Assembly (NCBI GenBank): GCA_023055505.1 | Contig: JALIRH010000040.1 | Location: 315,001-379,000 of the forward strand | Source of the DNA: Callipepla californica brunnescens | Taxonomy: Eukaryota > Chordata > Aves > Galliformes > Odontophoridae | Reading direction: 5' to 3' | DNA length: 64,000 nucleotides | Shown here: positions 32,411 through 43,429 of the stretch, in pieces | How the letters are laid out: the number at the start of each line of letters is the position of its first letter | Position numbering within the stretch: the first letter of the stretch is position 1 | Position numbers and translations under genes: made by a program | The notes under the pieces: model-generated | What the model saw: only the letters and a program-made list of their open reading frames with translations | Told to the model about the DNA's origin: nothing | The model's database searches: none

Positions 32411-34850
32411 GGCTCAATCTGGGTTTTGTGTTGGAGTCAAAAGGATAGGGTTAGGGTAGAGTTAGAGTTAGGATGAAGGTAATGCTTACAGATATGTTTA
32501 GAGAATGGAACAGGGTTAGGGTTAAGGTCAGGGTAAGGTTAAAGGTTAGGCTTAGGGTCAGATTTAGGGCTAGAGTTCGGGTTCCTTTTAGGTTTAGGGA
32601 TAGGGTTAGGGGTACGGTTAGGTATTGTACAATGCAAAGTGTTAGCTCCTGGGTAAGGGTTAGGGTTAGGGTAAGGGTTAGATTCAGGGTTAGGGTTAGG
32701 GTTAGGGTAGGGTTAGGGTAGGGTTAGGGTAGAGCTTAGGGTTAGGGTTAGGGTTGTTTTACGGTTAGAGTTAGGGTAAGGGTTAGGGTTAGGGTTAGAT
32801 TAGGGTTAGGGTAAGGCTTAAGGTTAGGGTTAGGGTTAGAGTGGGGTTGGGTTAGGGTTAGCGCTAGGGTTCGGGTTAGGGTTATGGTTAGGGTTAGGGT
32901 TGGGGTTAGGTTTAGGGTGAGGGTTAGGGTAGGGTTAGTGTTAGGGTTAGGGTTAGGGTTAGGGTTAGGATTAGTGTTAGGATAAGGGTTAGGGTTAGGG
33001 TTAGGGATAGGGTTAGAGTTAGGGTTAGGGTTAGGGTTAGGGTTGGGGTTAGGGTTAGGTTTAAGGTAGGGTTAGGTTTAGGGTAGGGTTACGTTTAGAG
33101 TTAGGGTAAAGGTTAGGGTTAGGGTTAAGGTTAGGGTTAGGTTTAGGTTTTGGGTTAGGGTTAGGGTTAGAGTTAGGGTTAGGGTTCGGGTTCGGGTTAG
33201 GTTTAGATTTTGGGTTAGGGTTAGGGTTAAGGTAGGTTTATGGTTAAGGTTAGGTTTAGGGTTAGGGTAAGGGTTAGGGTTAGGTTTAGGGTTAGGCTTA
33301 GGGTTAGGGTTAGGGTTAGGGTTAGGGTTAGGGTTAGGGTAGGGTTAGAGTTAGGGTTAGGGTAAGGGTTAGGCTTGCGGTTAGGGTTAGGGTTAGGGTT
33401 AGGGTTAGGGTAGGGTTAGGGTTAGGGTTAGGGTTAGGGTTAGGGTTAGGGTAGGGTTAGGGTTAGGGTTAGGGTTAGGGTTAGGGTTAGGGTTAGGGTT
33501 AGGGTAGGGTTAGGGTTAGGGTTAGGGTTAGGGTTAGGGATAGGGTTAGGGTTAGGGTTAGTGTAGGGTTAGGGTTAGCGTTAGGGTTAGGGTTAGGGTT
33601 AGGGTTAGGGTTAGGGTAGGGTTAGGGTTAGGGTTAGGGTTAGGATTAGGGTTAGGGTTTAGAGTTAGGGTTAGGTTTAGGTTTAGGATTAGTGTTAGGA
33701 TTAGGGTTAGGGTTAGGGTTAGGGTTAGGTTTAGATTTAGGGTTAGGTTTAGGGTTAGGGTAAGGGTTAGGGTTAGGGCTAAGGTTAGATTAGGGTTAGG
33801 GTAAGGGTTAGGGTTAGGGTTAGAGTGGGGTTAGCGTTAGGTTTAGCGCTAGGGTTAGTGTCAGGTTTAGGGTTAGGGTTGGGTTTAGGGTTAGGGTTTG
33901 GGAAGGGTTAGGTTTAGGGTTAGAGTTAGGGTTAGGATTAGGTTTTGAGTTTGGGTTAGGTTTAGGGTTAGGGTTAGGGTTAGGGTTAGGGTTAGGGTAG
34001 GGTTAGGGTTATGGTTAGGTTTAGGTTTTCGGTTAGGGTTAGGGCTTGGGTTAGGGTACGGTTAGGGTTAGGGTTAGAGTTAGGGTTAGGGTAGGGTTAG
34101 GATTAGTGTTAGTGTTGGGGTTAGGATTAGGGTTAGGGATAGGGTGAGGTTTAGATTTAGGGTTAAGGTTAGGGTTAGGGTTAGGGTTAGGGTTAGGGAT
34201 AGGGTTAGGTTTAGATTTAGGGTTAGGGTTAGGGTTAGGATTAGGGTTAGGGTTAGGGTTAGGGTTAGAGTTAAGGTTAGGGTTTGGGTTAGGTTTAGGG
34301 TTAGAGTTAGGGTTAGGGTTAAGGTAGGTTTATGGTTAAGTTTAGGTTTAGGGTTAGGGTAAGGGTTAGGGTTAGGTTTAGGGTTAGGCTTAGGGTTGGG
34401 GTTAGGTTTAGGGTTAGGCTTAGGGTTAGGGTTAGGGTTAGGGTTTGGGTTAGGGTTTGGGTTAGGGTTAGGTTTAGGGTTAGGGTAGGGTTCGGGTTCG
34501 GGTTAGGTTTAGAGTGCGGGTTAGGGTTAGGGTTAAGGTAGGTGTATGGTTAAGTTTAGGTTTAGGGTTAGGGTAAGGGTTAGGGTTAGGTTTAGGGTTA
34601 GGCTTAGGGTTGGGGTTAGGTTTAGGGTTAGGCTTAGGGTTAGGGTTAGGGTTAGGGTTAGGGTTTGGGTTAGGGTTTGGGTTAGGGTTAGGTTTAGGGT
34701 TAGGGTAGGGTTAGGGTTAGGGTTAGGGTTAGGCTTGCGGTTAGGGTTAGGTTTAGGGTTAGGATTAGGGTTAGGTTTATGGTTACGGTTAGAGTTATGG
34801 TAAGAGTTAGGATAGGGTTTGGGATACGGTTAGGGTAAGGGTTAAAAATA
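32405..34850. repeat. Interstitial telomere array (TTAGGG)n
   Basis: Long runs of exact TTAGGG, cleanest at about 33296-33660, mixed with TTAGGGT/TAGGG slips and TTTAGGG variants. G-rich strand is plus. Arginine/valine-rich open frames here are repeat translations. Confidence 0.97.
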
Positions 34851-37456
34851 GTTTTAGGATTAGATTACGGTTAAGATTACGGTCAGGAATAAGGTTGGAG
34901 GTTGGAAAAGATTTAGGAATTGGTTCATGGTTAGGGTTAGTCTTCTGGTTAGTATTTGGGTAAGGGTTAGGGTACTCTTAGGAATAGGGTTCTGAACAGG
35001 GTGAGGATTGGGTTTCGGTTTAGGTTTTGGGTCAGATTTAACACTAAGTTGCGTGTTCTTTTTAGGTTTAGTGATAAGGATTAGGGGTATGTTTAGGTAT
35101 TGTATGCAAAGTGTTAGCTTCTGGGTAGGGGTTGGGGTTAGATTACGGGTGAGGGTTAGGTTTAGGACTAGATTTAGGATTAGGTTTAGGCATAGCTTTT
35201 CTTTGAGTGTTAGGGTGAGAGAAAGGTTGGTTTTGGGTTTGGTTTTGGAATAGTTTTGGGTTTAAGAATAGGAATTGGGTTAGTATTTGGAATATGTCTT
35301 GGTTTAGTGTTAGTGTTAGGGTGGGGGTTAGAAGTTAGGTGAGCGTTGTGGTAGTCTAATGCTTTGTGTTAGGCTTATGGTTGGGCTATTTCTTGAGGTT
35401 GGTGTTAGGGTCAGCTTTAGTTTGAAGGTAGATTTAGAGTCCAAATTATGGTCATGCTTTGGATTAGGTTTAGAGTTAGGGTAAGATTTAGGTTTACTTT
35501 AGGTGTTAGGCTGAGAGAATTGTAGGCTTTGTGTTTTTGGGTTTGTGTTGGGTTTTAGAATATGAATAGGGTTTGTGTTTGGATTAGGATTTGGGATAGT
35601 ATTAGCGTTAAGGTTGGGGTTAGAGTTAGGTGATGGCTGTGATAATCTAATGCTTTGTGTTAGGTTTAGGGTTGGGCTTAAATTTGGGATTGGTTTTAAG
35701 GTCGCATTTAGATGTCAGGTAGAATTAGAGTTAAATTGAGGTAACGGTTAGGATTAGATTTAGGGTTGCGATAAGGTTTAGGTTAGGGTTAGGGTTTGGT
35801 TCCAAGTTGTTTTTAGGGTTAGGGTTAACGTTAGGTTCCAGGATAGGGTTAGGAATCTAGTTAGGTGTTAGGTAAGGTTTAGTATTAGGGTTTCAGTTCG
35901 GGTTAGGTGAAGTGTTAGTTTTACAGTTAGAATAAGTTAGTTAGTTAGTGTTAGGGTTAGGTTTTGGTGTAGATTTAGGTTTAGGGTAAGGGTTAGGGAT
36001 GTAGATGAAGGTTTAGTAGAAGGGGTAGGGTTCTCTTTAGTTTTGGGATCAGGGAAGGGTTAAGCCTTGGCTAAGGGTAAGTTTTAGTATTTGATTTAGC
36101 GTTCCGTTCAGGTCTAGGTTAGTTTGAGTGTTAGGCTGAGAGAAGGGGTAGGCCTTGGGTTTGGTTCTGGCTTAGTGTTAGGTTTAGGAATAGGAATAAT
36201 TTTGGTGTTTGGATTGGGTTTGGGGTTAGTACTAGGGATTGGATTGGGGTTAGTGTTAGGTGAGATCTGCGGTAAACTGATGCTTTCTTTGAGGCTTGAG
36301 GTTGAGCTTAAACATGGTGTTGATGTTAGGGTAGGATTTAGGGCTAGGAGTTGGTTTAGGGTAGCATTAGGTTTAGGTTTAGGGGAAGGGTTTTGGTTAG
36401 GGTACAGGTTAGAATTCTGGTTTGGGTTAGGAATAGGGTTATGGACAAGGTAAGGTTTAGTCCTAGGTTTACAGTTAGGGAAAGGTGAAGTGTTGGTGTT
36501 CTAGTTAGAGAAGAGTTAGGTTTAGGTTTAGGGTTAGGTTTTTTTTGTCGATTTAGGTTTTGGGTAAGGGGTAGATTTTAGAAAACATGAGATTTCTGGT
36601 CAGAGTAGGGTTAGGCCTTAGAATATGGATAAGGTTAGGATAAATGTAGGGTTAGTTTCAGGTCTAGGTTAGTTTGAGTGTTAGGCTGAGAGAAGGGGAG
36701 GGCCTTGGGTTTGGCTTAGGGTTAAAATAAGGTTTAGGAATAGGAGTAGGTTTGGGGTTAGTACTAGGGATTGGATTGGGGTTAGTGTTAGGTGAGATCT
36801 GCGGTAAACTGATGCTTTCTTTGAGGCTTGAGGTTGAGCTTAAACATGGTGTTGATGTTAGGATAGGATTTAGGGCTAGGGGTTGGTTTATGGTAGCATT
36901 AGGTTTAGGTTTAGGGGAAGGGTTTTGGTTCGGGTACAGGTTAGAATTCTGGTTTGGGTTAGGAATAGGGTTATGGACAAGGTAAGGTTTAGTCCTAGGT
37001 TTACAGTTAGGGAAAGGTGAAGTGTTGGTGTTCTAGTTAGAGAAGAGTTAGGTTTAGGGTTAGGGTTAGGGTTTTTTTTGTCGATTTAGGTCTTGGGTAA
37101 GGGGTAGATTTTAGAAAACATGAGATTTCTGGTCAGAGTAGGGTTAGGCCTTAGAATATGGATAAGGTTAGGATAAATGTAGGGTTAGTTTCAGGTCTAG
37201 GTTAGTTTGAGTGTTAGGCTGAGAGAAGGGGAGGGCCTTGGGTTTGGCTTAGGGTTAAGATAAGGTTTAGGAATAGGAGTAGGTTTGGTGTTTGGATTGG
37301 GTTTGGGGTTAGTATTAGGGCTAGGTTTTGGCTTCGAGTTAGGTGAGGGTTGTGGTAATCTGATGCTTTGTTCAAGGTTTAGGGTTGGGCTTCAATTTGG
37401 GTTTTGGATTAGGATCAGAGTTAGGGACAGCTTTAAAATAAAGTTAGGATTCGGGT
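34850..37456. repeat. Degenerate TTAGGG with about 540-bp tandem units
   Basis: Strongly diverged G-rich telomere-like text. The segment starting GTTTGAGTGTTAGGCTGAG recurs at about 36122, 36672 and 37207, and GGTGAGATCTGCGG at 36260 and 36791, so larger units of about 530-550 bp are tandemly repeated. It ends at the left edge of block B. Confidence 0.92.
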
Positions 37457-37473
37457 AATAGCTACAGGGATGC

Positions 37474-37842
37474 TTATGGAAACAATTTGGGTAAAGGGTA
37501 AGTTTTAGGCTTAGCTCTAGATTTAGAGTTAGGTTTAGGTTTAGGATTAGAGTTCTGGTTTTGGTTGGGAGAAGGCTGTTTTTCATTCACATAAGCATTT
37601 AGAGCCTGGCAGATCCGGTCCTCGAAGGACCCAAATACTGGCCAGAACAACTGATCTGCCCTTCTCTGCTTTCCTCCCCATACCTCCATACAATCATGTA
37701 CCATCTTCACCTCACTCTTTCCTCGTCTAGAGGGAGAATCACCCCAATGTTTTAACATTAAACCTAGGGGGCTTTCTAGTGGTATGTCCGGTAGCTTTAC
37801 CTGCGAGCTGTACCTAGAGTTCGGAGCGACAGGTCTCTGCAC
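37474..37842 (-). pseudogene. Retroviral gag N-terminal fragment, block B
   Basis: Copy of 17-385 with a few substitutions (for example PVAPNSRYS in place of PVTPNSRYS). It also runs at its C-terminal side into telomere-like repeat, here continuous with the long TTAGGG-derived tract to the left. Confidence 0.6.
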
Positions 37843-37919
37843 AGAAGTTACCCAGCACAGGGGCCGTCCGAAGACGGGGTGCTCCCCTGGAGTGGGAATT
37901 CCACAGCAGAGTCGCCTGG

Positions 37920-37937
37920 ATCCGAGTCACGGCACCA
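37920..37937 (-). other. Primer-binding site, tRNA-His type, block B
   Basis: Identical to 463-480; 3 bp from the LTR end. Confidence 0.85.
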
Positions 37938-37940
37938 AAT

Positions 37941-38399
37941 TGTTAGAGGTGTGAAGAGAATGATACGCACCAACCGTTGCCAACAGTAAGGAATTTATTG
38001 AGCAAGCAATAAATGAGCGGAACAGCGCAGGGCGGCCGGGAGTCTCCTCTGCACCAGAGGTGCTCAACAGGGCCCCCCATCCCCTCTTTTCATTGTCCCT
38101 TATCTCTGCATTCATGTCTTATCTTTCTCTTCCTGGGCTGCGCCGGCTGTTATCTGGGGGTCGTTCTCTGTCCCCTGGTGATCGAGATGATGAAGGCCGT
38201 AGTTTTCCTCAGCTCCGATCACGTGCGCTCAAGAGGAGATTTTCACTTCTTTTTCTTTTGCAGTTTCTCAGAAGGTCACTGCTATCTGTTGTTCATTGTC
38301 CAGGTGTTAGAACTAAGCGCTGTGGCTCCAACTTGCACAAACTACAAAGCTTTTAGACCAAACTTCGATATATCTATTTTGAGACTTCTATGAACTACA
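37941..38399 (-). mobile_element. Endogenous retrovirus LTR, block B
   Basis: Copy of 484-942 with the same ends and polyadenylation signal. It lies between G-rich repeat (left, beyond the gag fragment) and C-rich repeat (right). Confidence 0.8.
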
Positions 38400-38494
38400 T
38401 AGTTCTCAGAAAAAAAAAAAAAAAAAAGAAAAAAAAAACCAACGCTGAAAAACACTGACACATCCGTCTCGAGTCGGTTTGATTAACAAGTAGA

Positions 38495-39836
38495 GAACTC
38501 ATCTTTACCACAATCCTTACCCTAAGCCTAACACTCACCTTAAACCTAACCCTAACCCTGTACCTAGCCTGAACCCTAAGCATAACCCTAAACCTATCCC
38601 TATTCCTATCCTCAACAGTAACCCAAACCCTAATCCTAACACTGACACTCAACCTAGTTCTAATGCTGTATCTAACCTTAGAACTCAAACAAACCCTATC
38701 CCTAAGCCTAATCCTAAATCGAATTCTAACCCTTACCTATACACTATCCCTATCCCCAAAACCCTTTTCCTACACCTAACCCTAACCACAATACTTACCT
38801 TAACCTAGCCCTAACACCAATCCCAGGCCTAACCCTAACACTAACCTGAAACCTAATCCTATTCCTAACCTAAACCCTAACCAGAGGCCTAACCCTAATG
38901 TGACCCTTACACTCAAACTGACCCTGCCCCTAACCCTAAACACAGACTGCCTCCTAAACCTAAACCTAAAACTTCCCCTAATGCTAACATGAACACCCAA
39001 CCTAATCCTAGCTCTAAACACAATCATAAAACTGAGAAAAACTTTTTCCCTAACCCTAATCCTAAATCTAATCCGAAACCTAAAACAATCCCAAACCCTT
39101 TCCCTATCTCTAACCCTAACCCAGAATCTAAACCTCACCCTATTACTAAACCCAACCTTACACCTAACCCTATTCCATAACCTAAACTTACCCTAACACT
39201 GTAAAACTAAATCTTACCCTAATCGTATCCCTAAACCTAAACATAACCTTACCCTAGTACCAAAATAAACTTACCCGTAACCCTAACCCAAAACCTAACA
39301 GAACCCTAGCCCTAACCATAATCCTAACCCTAACTCAAACCCTAAATCTAACTCCAATCCTTACCCTAAACATAACTCTAAGCATTTCCCAAATCCTAAT
39401 TCTAACTCTACCCTAACCCTAACCCAAACTCAGACCCTACCACAAAACCCAAGTTTAAGCCCAACCCTAAACCTAACCAAAAGCATCAGATCACCACAGC
39501 CCTCACCTAAATCTATCCCAAAACACGTTCCTAATATTAAACCAAATCCTAATCCAAACACTAACCCTACAACTATTCCTAAACCTTTACTTAACACAAA
39601 ACTAAACCCGAGGCCTAACCCCTTACCTCACCCTGACACTCAAACTAACCCTACCCCTAACCCTACATACAGATCGAATCCTAAATCTAACCCTAAACTT
39701 AACCCTAATGCTACTCCTAACATGAACAGTTAACCTACTTCTGTCCCTGATGCTAAAACTCAAATTATCCCTAAACCAAAATCTACACCAAAACCTAACC
39801 CTGACCCTGAACCTGACCTAAACCCTAACCCTAACC
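38495..39836. repeat. Degenerate CCCTAA telomere-like repeat, block B
   Basis: Copy of 1040-2390; C-rich on the plus strand, facing the TTAGGG tract across the LTR-gag fragment. Confidence 0.93.
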
Positions 39837-39912
39837 AGTCGCAAAAAAGGCCTGAATCCATACAGCCTTTTCACTGTAAAAATTTGGGAGAGAAAATCTG
39901 GCTTATCATTCA
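39837..39912. repeat. Left arm of long-range inverted repeat, block B
   Basis: Copy of 2391-2466; pairs with 47937-48008. Confidence 0.85.
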
Positions 39913-40575
39913 GATCTCAGGTTTAAAGAAATCTAAAACCAAAACAAAGCATGCAGTTCCCAGATTCCCAGCAACATTTTTCCCCATACTTTCACCACCA
40001 TAGATTGAGAAGACCATTTGCTGGACTTACACAGTCTCAGCAGGGTGAACCACATTTTGTCAGTGCACAACATTAATTACCACTTGCTCCACAGGCACAG
40101 GACAGACGGCCTCAACAGTTAAGCACCCGGACACTACAGGGATACACTTTCTGATTCACACTGCTGCAAAACGGCACCCATCTATTGTGCAAGTACCTGT
40201 GGTAAACCGTAACACAGAAACTCTAGCAGCTATGGAAATCAGGAAAGAAATAAGAACTAATCAATACTTCTACTCAAAGGACGTATGAATATACTTGAAG
40301 TAGACTTCAGCTTCCAGGACCACGACATCCCAAGGTCCTGGAACAGAAAAACAACTCCTAATTTAATTCCAGAACTGTATCAAGAAATTAGGTCAGTGAG
40401 ATTTAGACATTCACCCAGACAGCCACAGCTCATGAACCTCACCTTCATTTCCATACAACAGAATAATGCTATGTAAACTACATAGCATAACACGCCCTGC
40501 CCCCTTTCTTGCAATATCCTGAATATAAAATCCCTTTTCTTTTTTTTCCATTATCCAAAATTTACATAGAAATAC

Positions 40576-40770
40576 CTTCTTGATCATATTTAACGTGCAC
40601 TCAAAAACAGCATCAAAGATCGGAGGTATTTCAGCAGCGATGTGCCCACCCAGCTTGTTCACAGCGACAGCCACAGCACCCAGTACTGCAGGCTCTCTAG
40701 CAGCTGGAACATTTCTCTGGTAGCCAATGAGAGCGGCACCCAACAAGGGAGGAACAAAGTTTTCAGCAAC
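40576..40770 (-). pseudogene. XPO1: XPO1 pseudogene exon (last retained), block B
   Basis: Copy of 3130-3324; open, with intact splice sites. Confidence 0.95.
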
Positions 40771-41156
40771 CTAAATCAAAAGCAAGACATGGTTAGAGCA
40801 GTGCAGTTACCCAACAAAGCCTCACACAATTACACAGCAGTTGGGAAAGAAGCTAAAAATGAACTTACACGTCCACATGCTTCCCACACACTGTGTTCAT
40901 CCAGCAGTGCTTGCCTGAGGGCTCTCTTACACCTCCCTGCTTCCCCTTAGGACTGCTCTCAGCTGACACTACCTGAAGCACTCCAAACACAGCTCAGGCC
41001 TACCCCTGTATGATCACAGCTTATCATCCTTCCTGCAGATTTTGCAGTTCTGAAGCCAGTTCCTGTGAACAGAACAGTGTTAACTGCACTGCAGCAGAAG
41101 AGCAGAGTTCCTCCTGAATGTGTCGTATCAACTGTTTGTATGCCATATTTACTTAC

Positions 41157-41263
41157 CATCTGAGGATCGCTGGACCTGCTCACCCAGCCAGAAATCAGTT
41201 CTAAAGTTTCCCTTTTTACAGTCCTCATCCTTCTAACCAAGGGCTGCTTGGTTTCCACTTCGC
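41157..41263 (-). pseudogene. XPO1: XPO1 pseudogene exon (MRTVKRETLELISGW), block B
   Basis: Copy of 3711-3817; open, with intact splice sites. Confidence 0.95.
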
Positions 41264-42661
41264 CTGAAAGGTAGCAAAGCTGCACTGAATCTGGGTTAAG
41301 ATGCGTCAACAAACAGATGCCCTTCAACTCGTTCCAGAAGATTTAGAATGTTTCATTTTTATACCCAAATGACAAAGAAGGAAGATCTCTCGTTCATATT
41401 ATGCAGATTAAAACCATTTTCCCATTACTTCAGCTCCATGGATCCAAGTTGCAATTTAGTATTCCACTGCTACTGCTGACAGCACAGTCTGCCAGCACAA
41501 CTCAGAAACAATGCTGCAGCTTCTTCTTCAAGGAAGGGAATGTTCCTTCAGCTCTCAGGATCATGCTTACCTCTGGTTCTCGCTGCGTGATGACAAGAAC
41601 CAAGCTATACAGTGTTCTAAAGCACCCTCCTGATTTTGTCACAAACATAACTGTTCCAACTTGTCTTTACTACAAGGAGCCCAATTCTTACTTCATTTTC
41701 TCACGTCCAAGTCCATGTAAGTCTCGTCAGTAGAACTTGCCCTAACTGAGTGCACAGCCACACAATCATAACAGTACATCCAAGGAAAACTTCACCAGAC
41801 TGCAGCCAGGGAAACAAAGGCAGAACTGCTCCTGCTGCCATCAGAGATAACAGCTGTGAGAACACACTCTGAGCCAAGTGCCACCTCAATGGCTGTTGCT
41901 CGAGTAAAATGTCACCACTACAAGTCCTAGCAACTGCTTCCTATTTCTCTCGTTGTGTTTTATTTTTGTTTTAAGCACCTTCTGGCAATTAGAGCTGCAG
42001 AATCAAAAGAATGCATTAAGTTCTGAGAAGCTACGTCAAGGTGTATTAATTGCACGGGTAAGAAAGTCTGTCATAACACTGCTCCGATAACCGAGTCACT
42101 TCATTCGTCAAGGGATGCTACAGCAGCACATTCTACTTCGATATCATAGACCCAATTTTTTCCAGGTAACAGTGGTTAGGTAACTCGGGTAGCTCCTAAT
42201 TCCTCCTCAGTAATTACCAGTCTAGTTGATGACAAATCTGAGGCGCCTTCACTGAAGTTACACTTCTGCAATGAAGCTTTTTCAGTAGTAGAATAGCACC
42301 AAACCAAAACTCTGCCAACGTCCTAAGGTCTTTTCTTATCTAGAACGATTAAGTCAGAACTTACAACTGTGTCTCCACAAGACTGCTATCTGTCACCAGT
42401 CTCCGGTACCCTTCCTAAACTCACACTTGAAGAGCTTTCCTCCTTCCGGAATCAGAGTTTCTTTGAACAAAACATCTGGCTAACAAAAACAAGAACCTAA
42501 GCAAGCACATTTTCAGGCATTCTCTTGCCCAAACGCACACACAAAGAAACAACAAAAACCACCACCACCAACAGACACACAGTGAGATAAGCCCAGCAAA
42601 TTCACAACCTGATTACGTGCACTGCCCATCCCGCTGTTAGGAAGGACGTGGAATTTCTTAC

Positions 42662-42845
42662 CGTCAGCCTCAAGAGCTGCAGAGATGTTTTCACTTGGGC
42701 ACTTGGACACATTCAGCATATCTAAATCAATTCTTCCCAGCTGAATCACAAAGGGGCGGCCAGCTGCTTTCCATGCCCTTACGCTGCTTTTCAGAAAGCT
42801 ACCAAGCTGCGTAACAGCTTCAGGATCCTTCAGAACATCAACATT
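42662..42845 (-). pseudogene. XPO1: XPO1 pseudogene exon (NVDVLKDPE...EADG), block B
   Basis: Copy of 5216-5399. It reads NVDVLKDPEAV, closer to the usual XPO1 NVDILKDPETV than block A's NGDVLKDPEAI. Confidence 0.94.
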
Positions 42846-43169
42846 CTGTGGAAAAGAACTGAGCTGACTCCATTCAATCAATGAAAACGCCATTTATCTT
42901 CTAATACAAAAACGGTCACTTTCACGTGTTTATCTTACACGCTGTGTTAAAGCATGTTCTGTCAAGTTCTTCAACTGGATTTAAACCAGTCTCAATTGTT
43001 TAGGTCTCCTTCAACACTTCTACTGCCAGATCAACCATTGCTTTATAAAAGTTCAGCACAGCCAAGTTCACTTCATTCCAGAGGTAAAAAAAAAAAAAAA
43101 AAGAAATGTAATAACAAGAAACATTCAGCAGTTTTACTTTAGTTGAATACACAAAATGTATGGTCTGAC

Positions 43170-43304
43170 TTTTGTTGCCTGCTGAATTCTGCAGTCCCAT
43201 ACTGGATTGGGGAGCAGCATGTGTTTTTCTATCAGATGCTCCTGTACAGTCCGGTCTGTCTGCGCCCTAACCACGTATCCTACTGCTCCATAGAACGGTT
43301 GCAC
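43170..43304 (-). pseudogene. XPO1: XPO1 pseudogene exon present only in block B
   Basis: Acceptor ttcaatcag, then VQPFYGAVGYVVRAQTDRTV, QEHLIEKHMLLPNPVWD and QQATK, matching the XPO1 segment HTFYEAVGYMIGAQTDQTV...QQATK. Open throughout. The donor gtcaga is weak. It joins in phase with the exon starting NVDVLKDPE. The corresponding DNA is deleted in block A. Confidence 0.94.
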
Positions 43305-43429
43305 CTGATTGAAAAACAAGAAGTCAAACAGAAAGTTAAGGAAGACTCACCAAAAATGTACAGCGTTCAGAACTAGCAGGTAGTAAAAGTTCAAAATGGG
43401 TTTCCAATGACTAAATACCCACTTCCCAC

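Noticed and set aside
32460..36990. Arginine/valine- and leucine/glycine-rich open frames
   Set aside because: Translations of TTAGGG variants; composition is dictated by the repeat.
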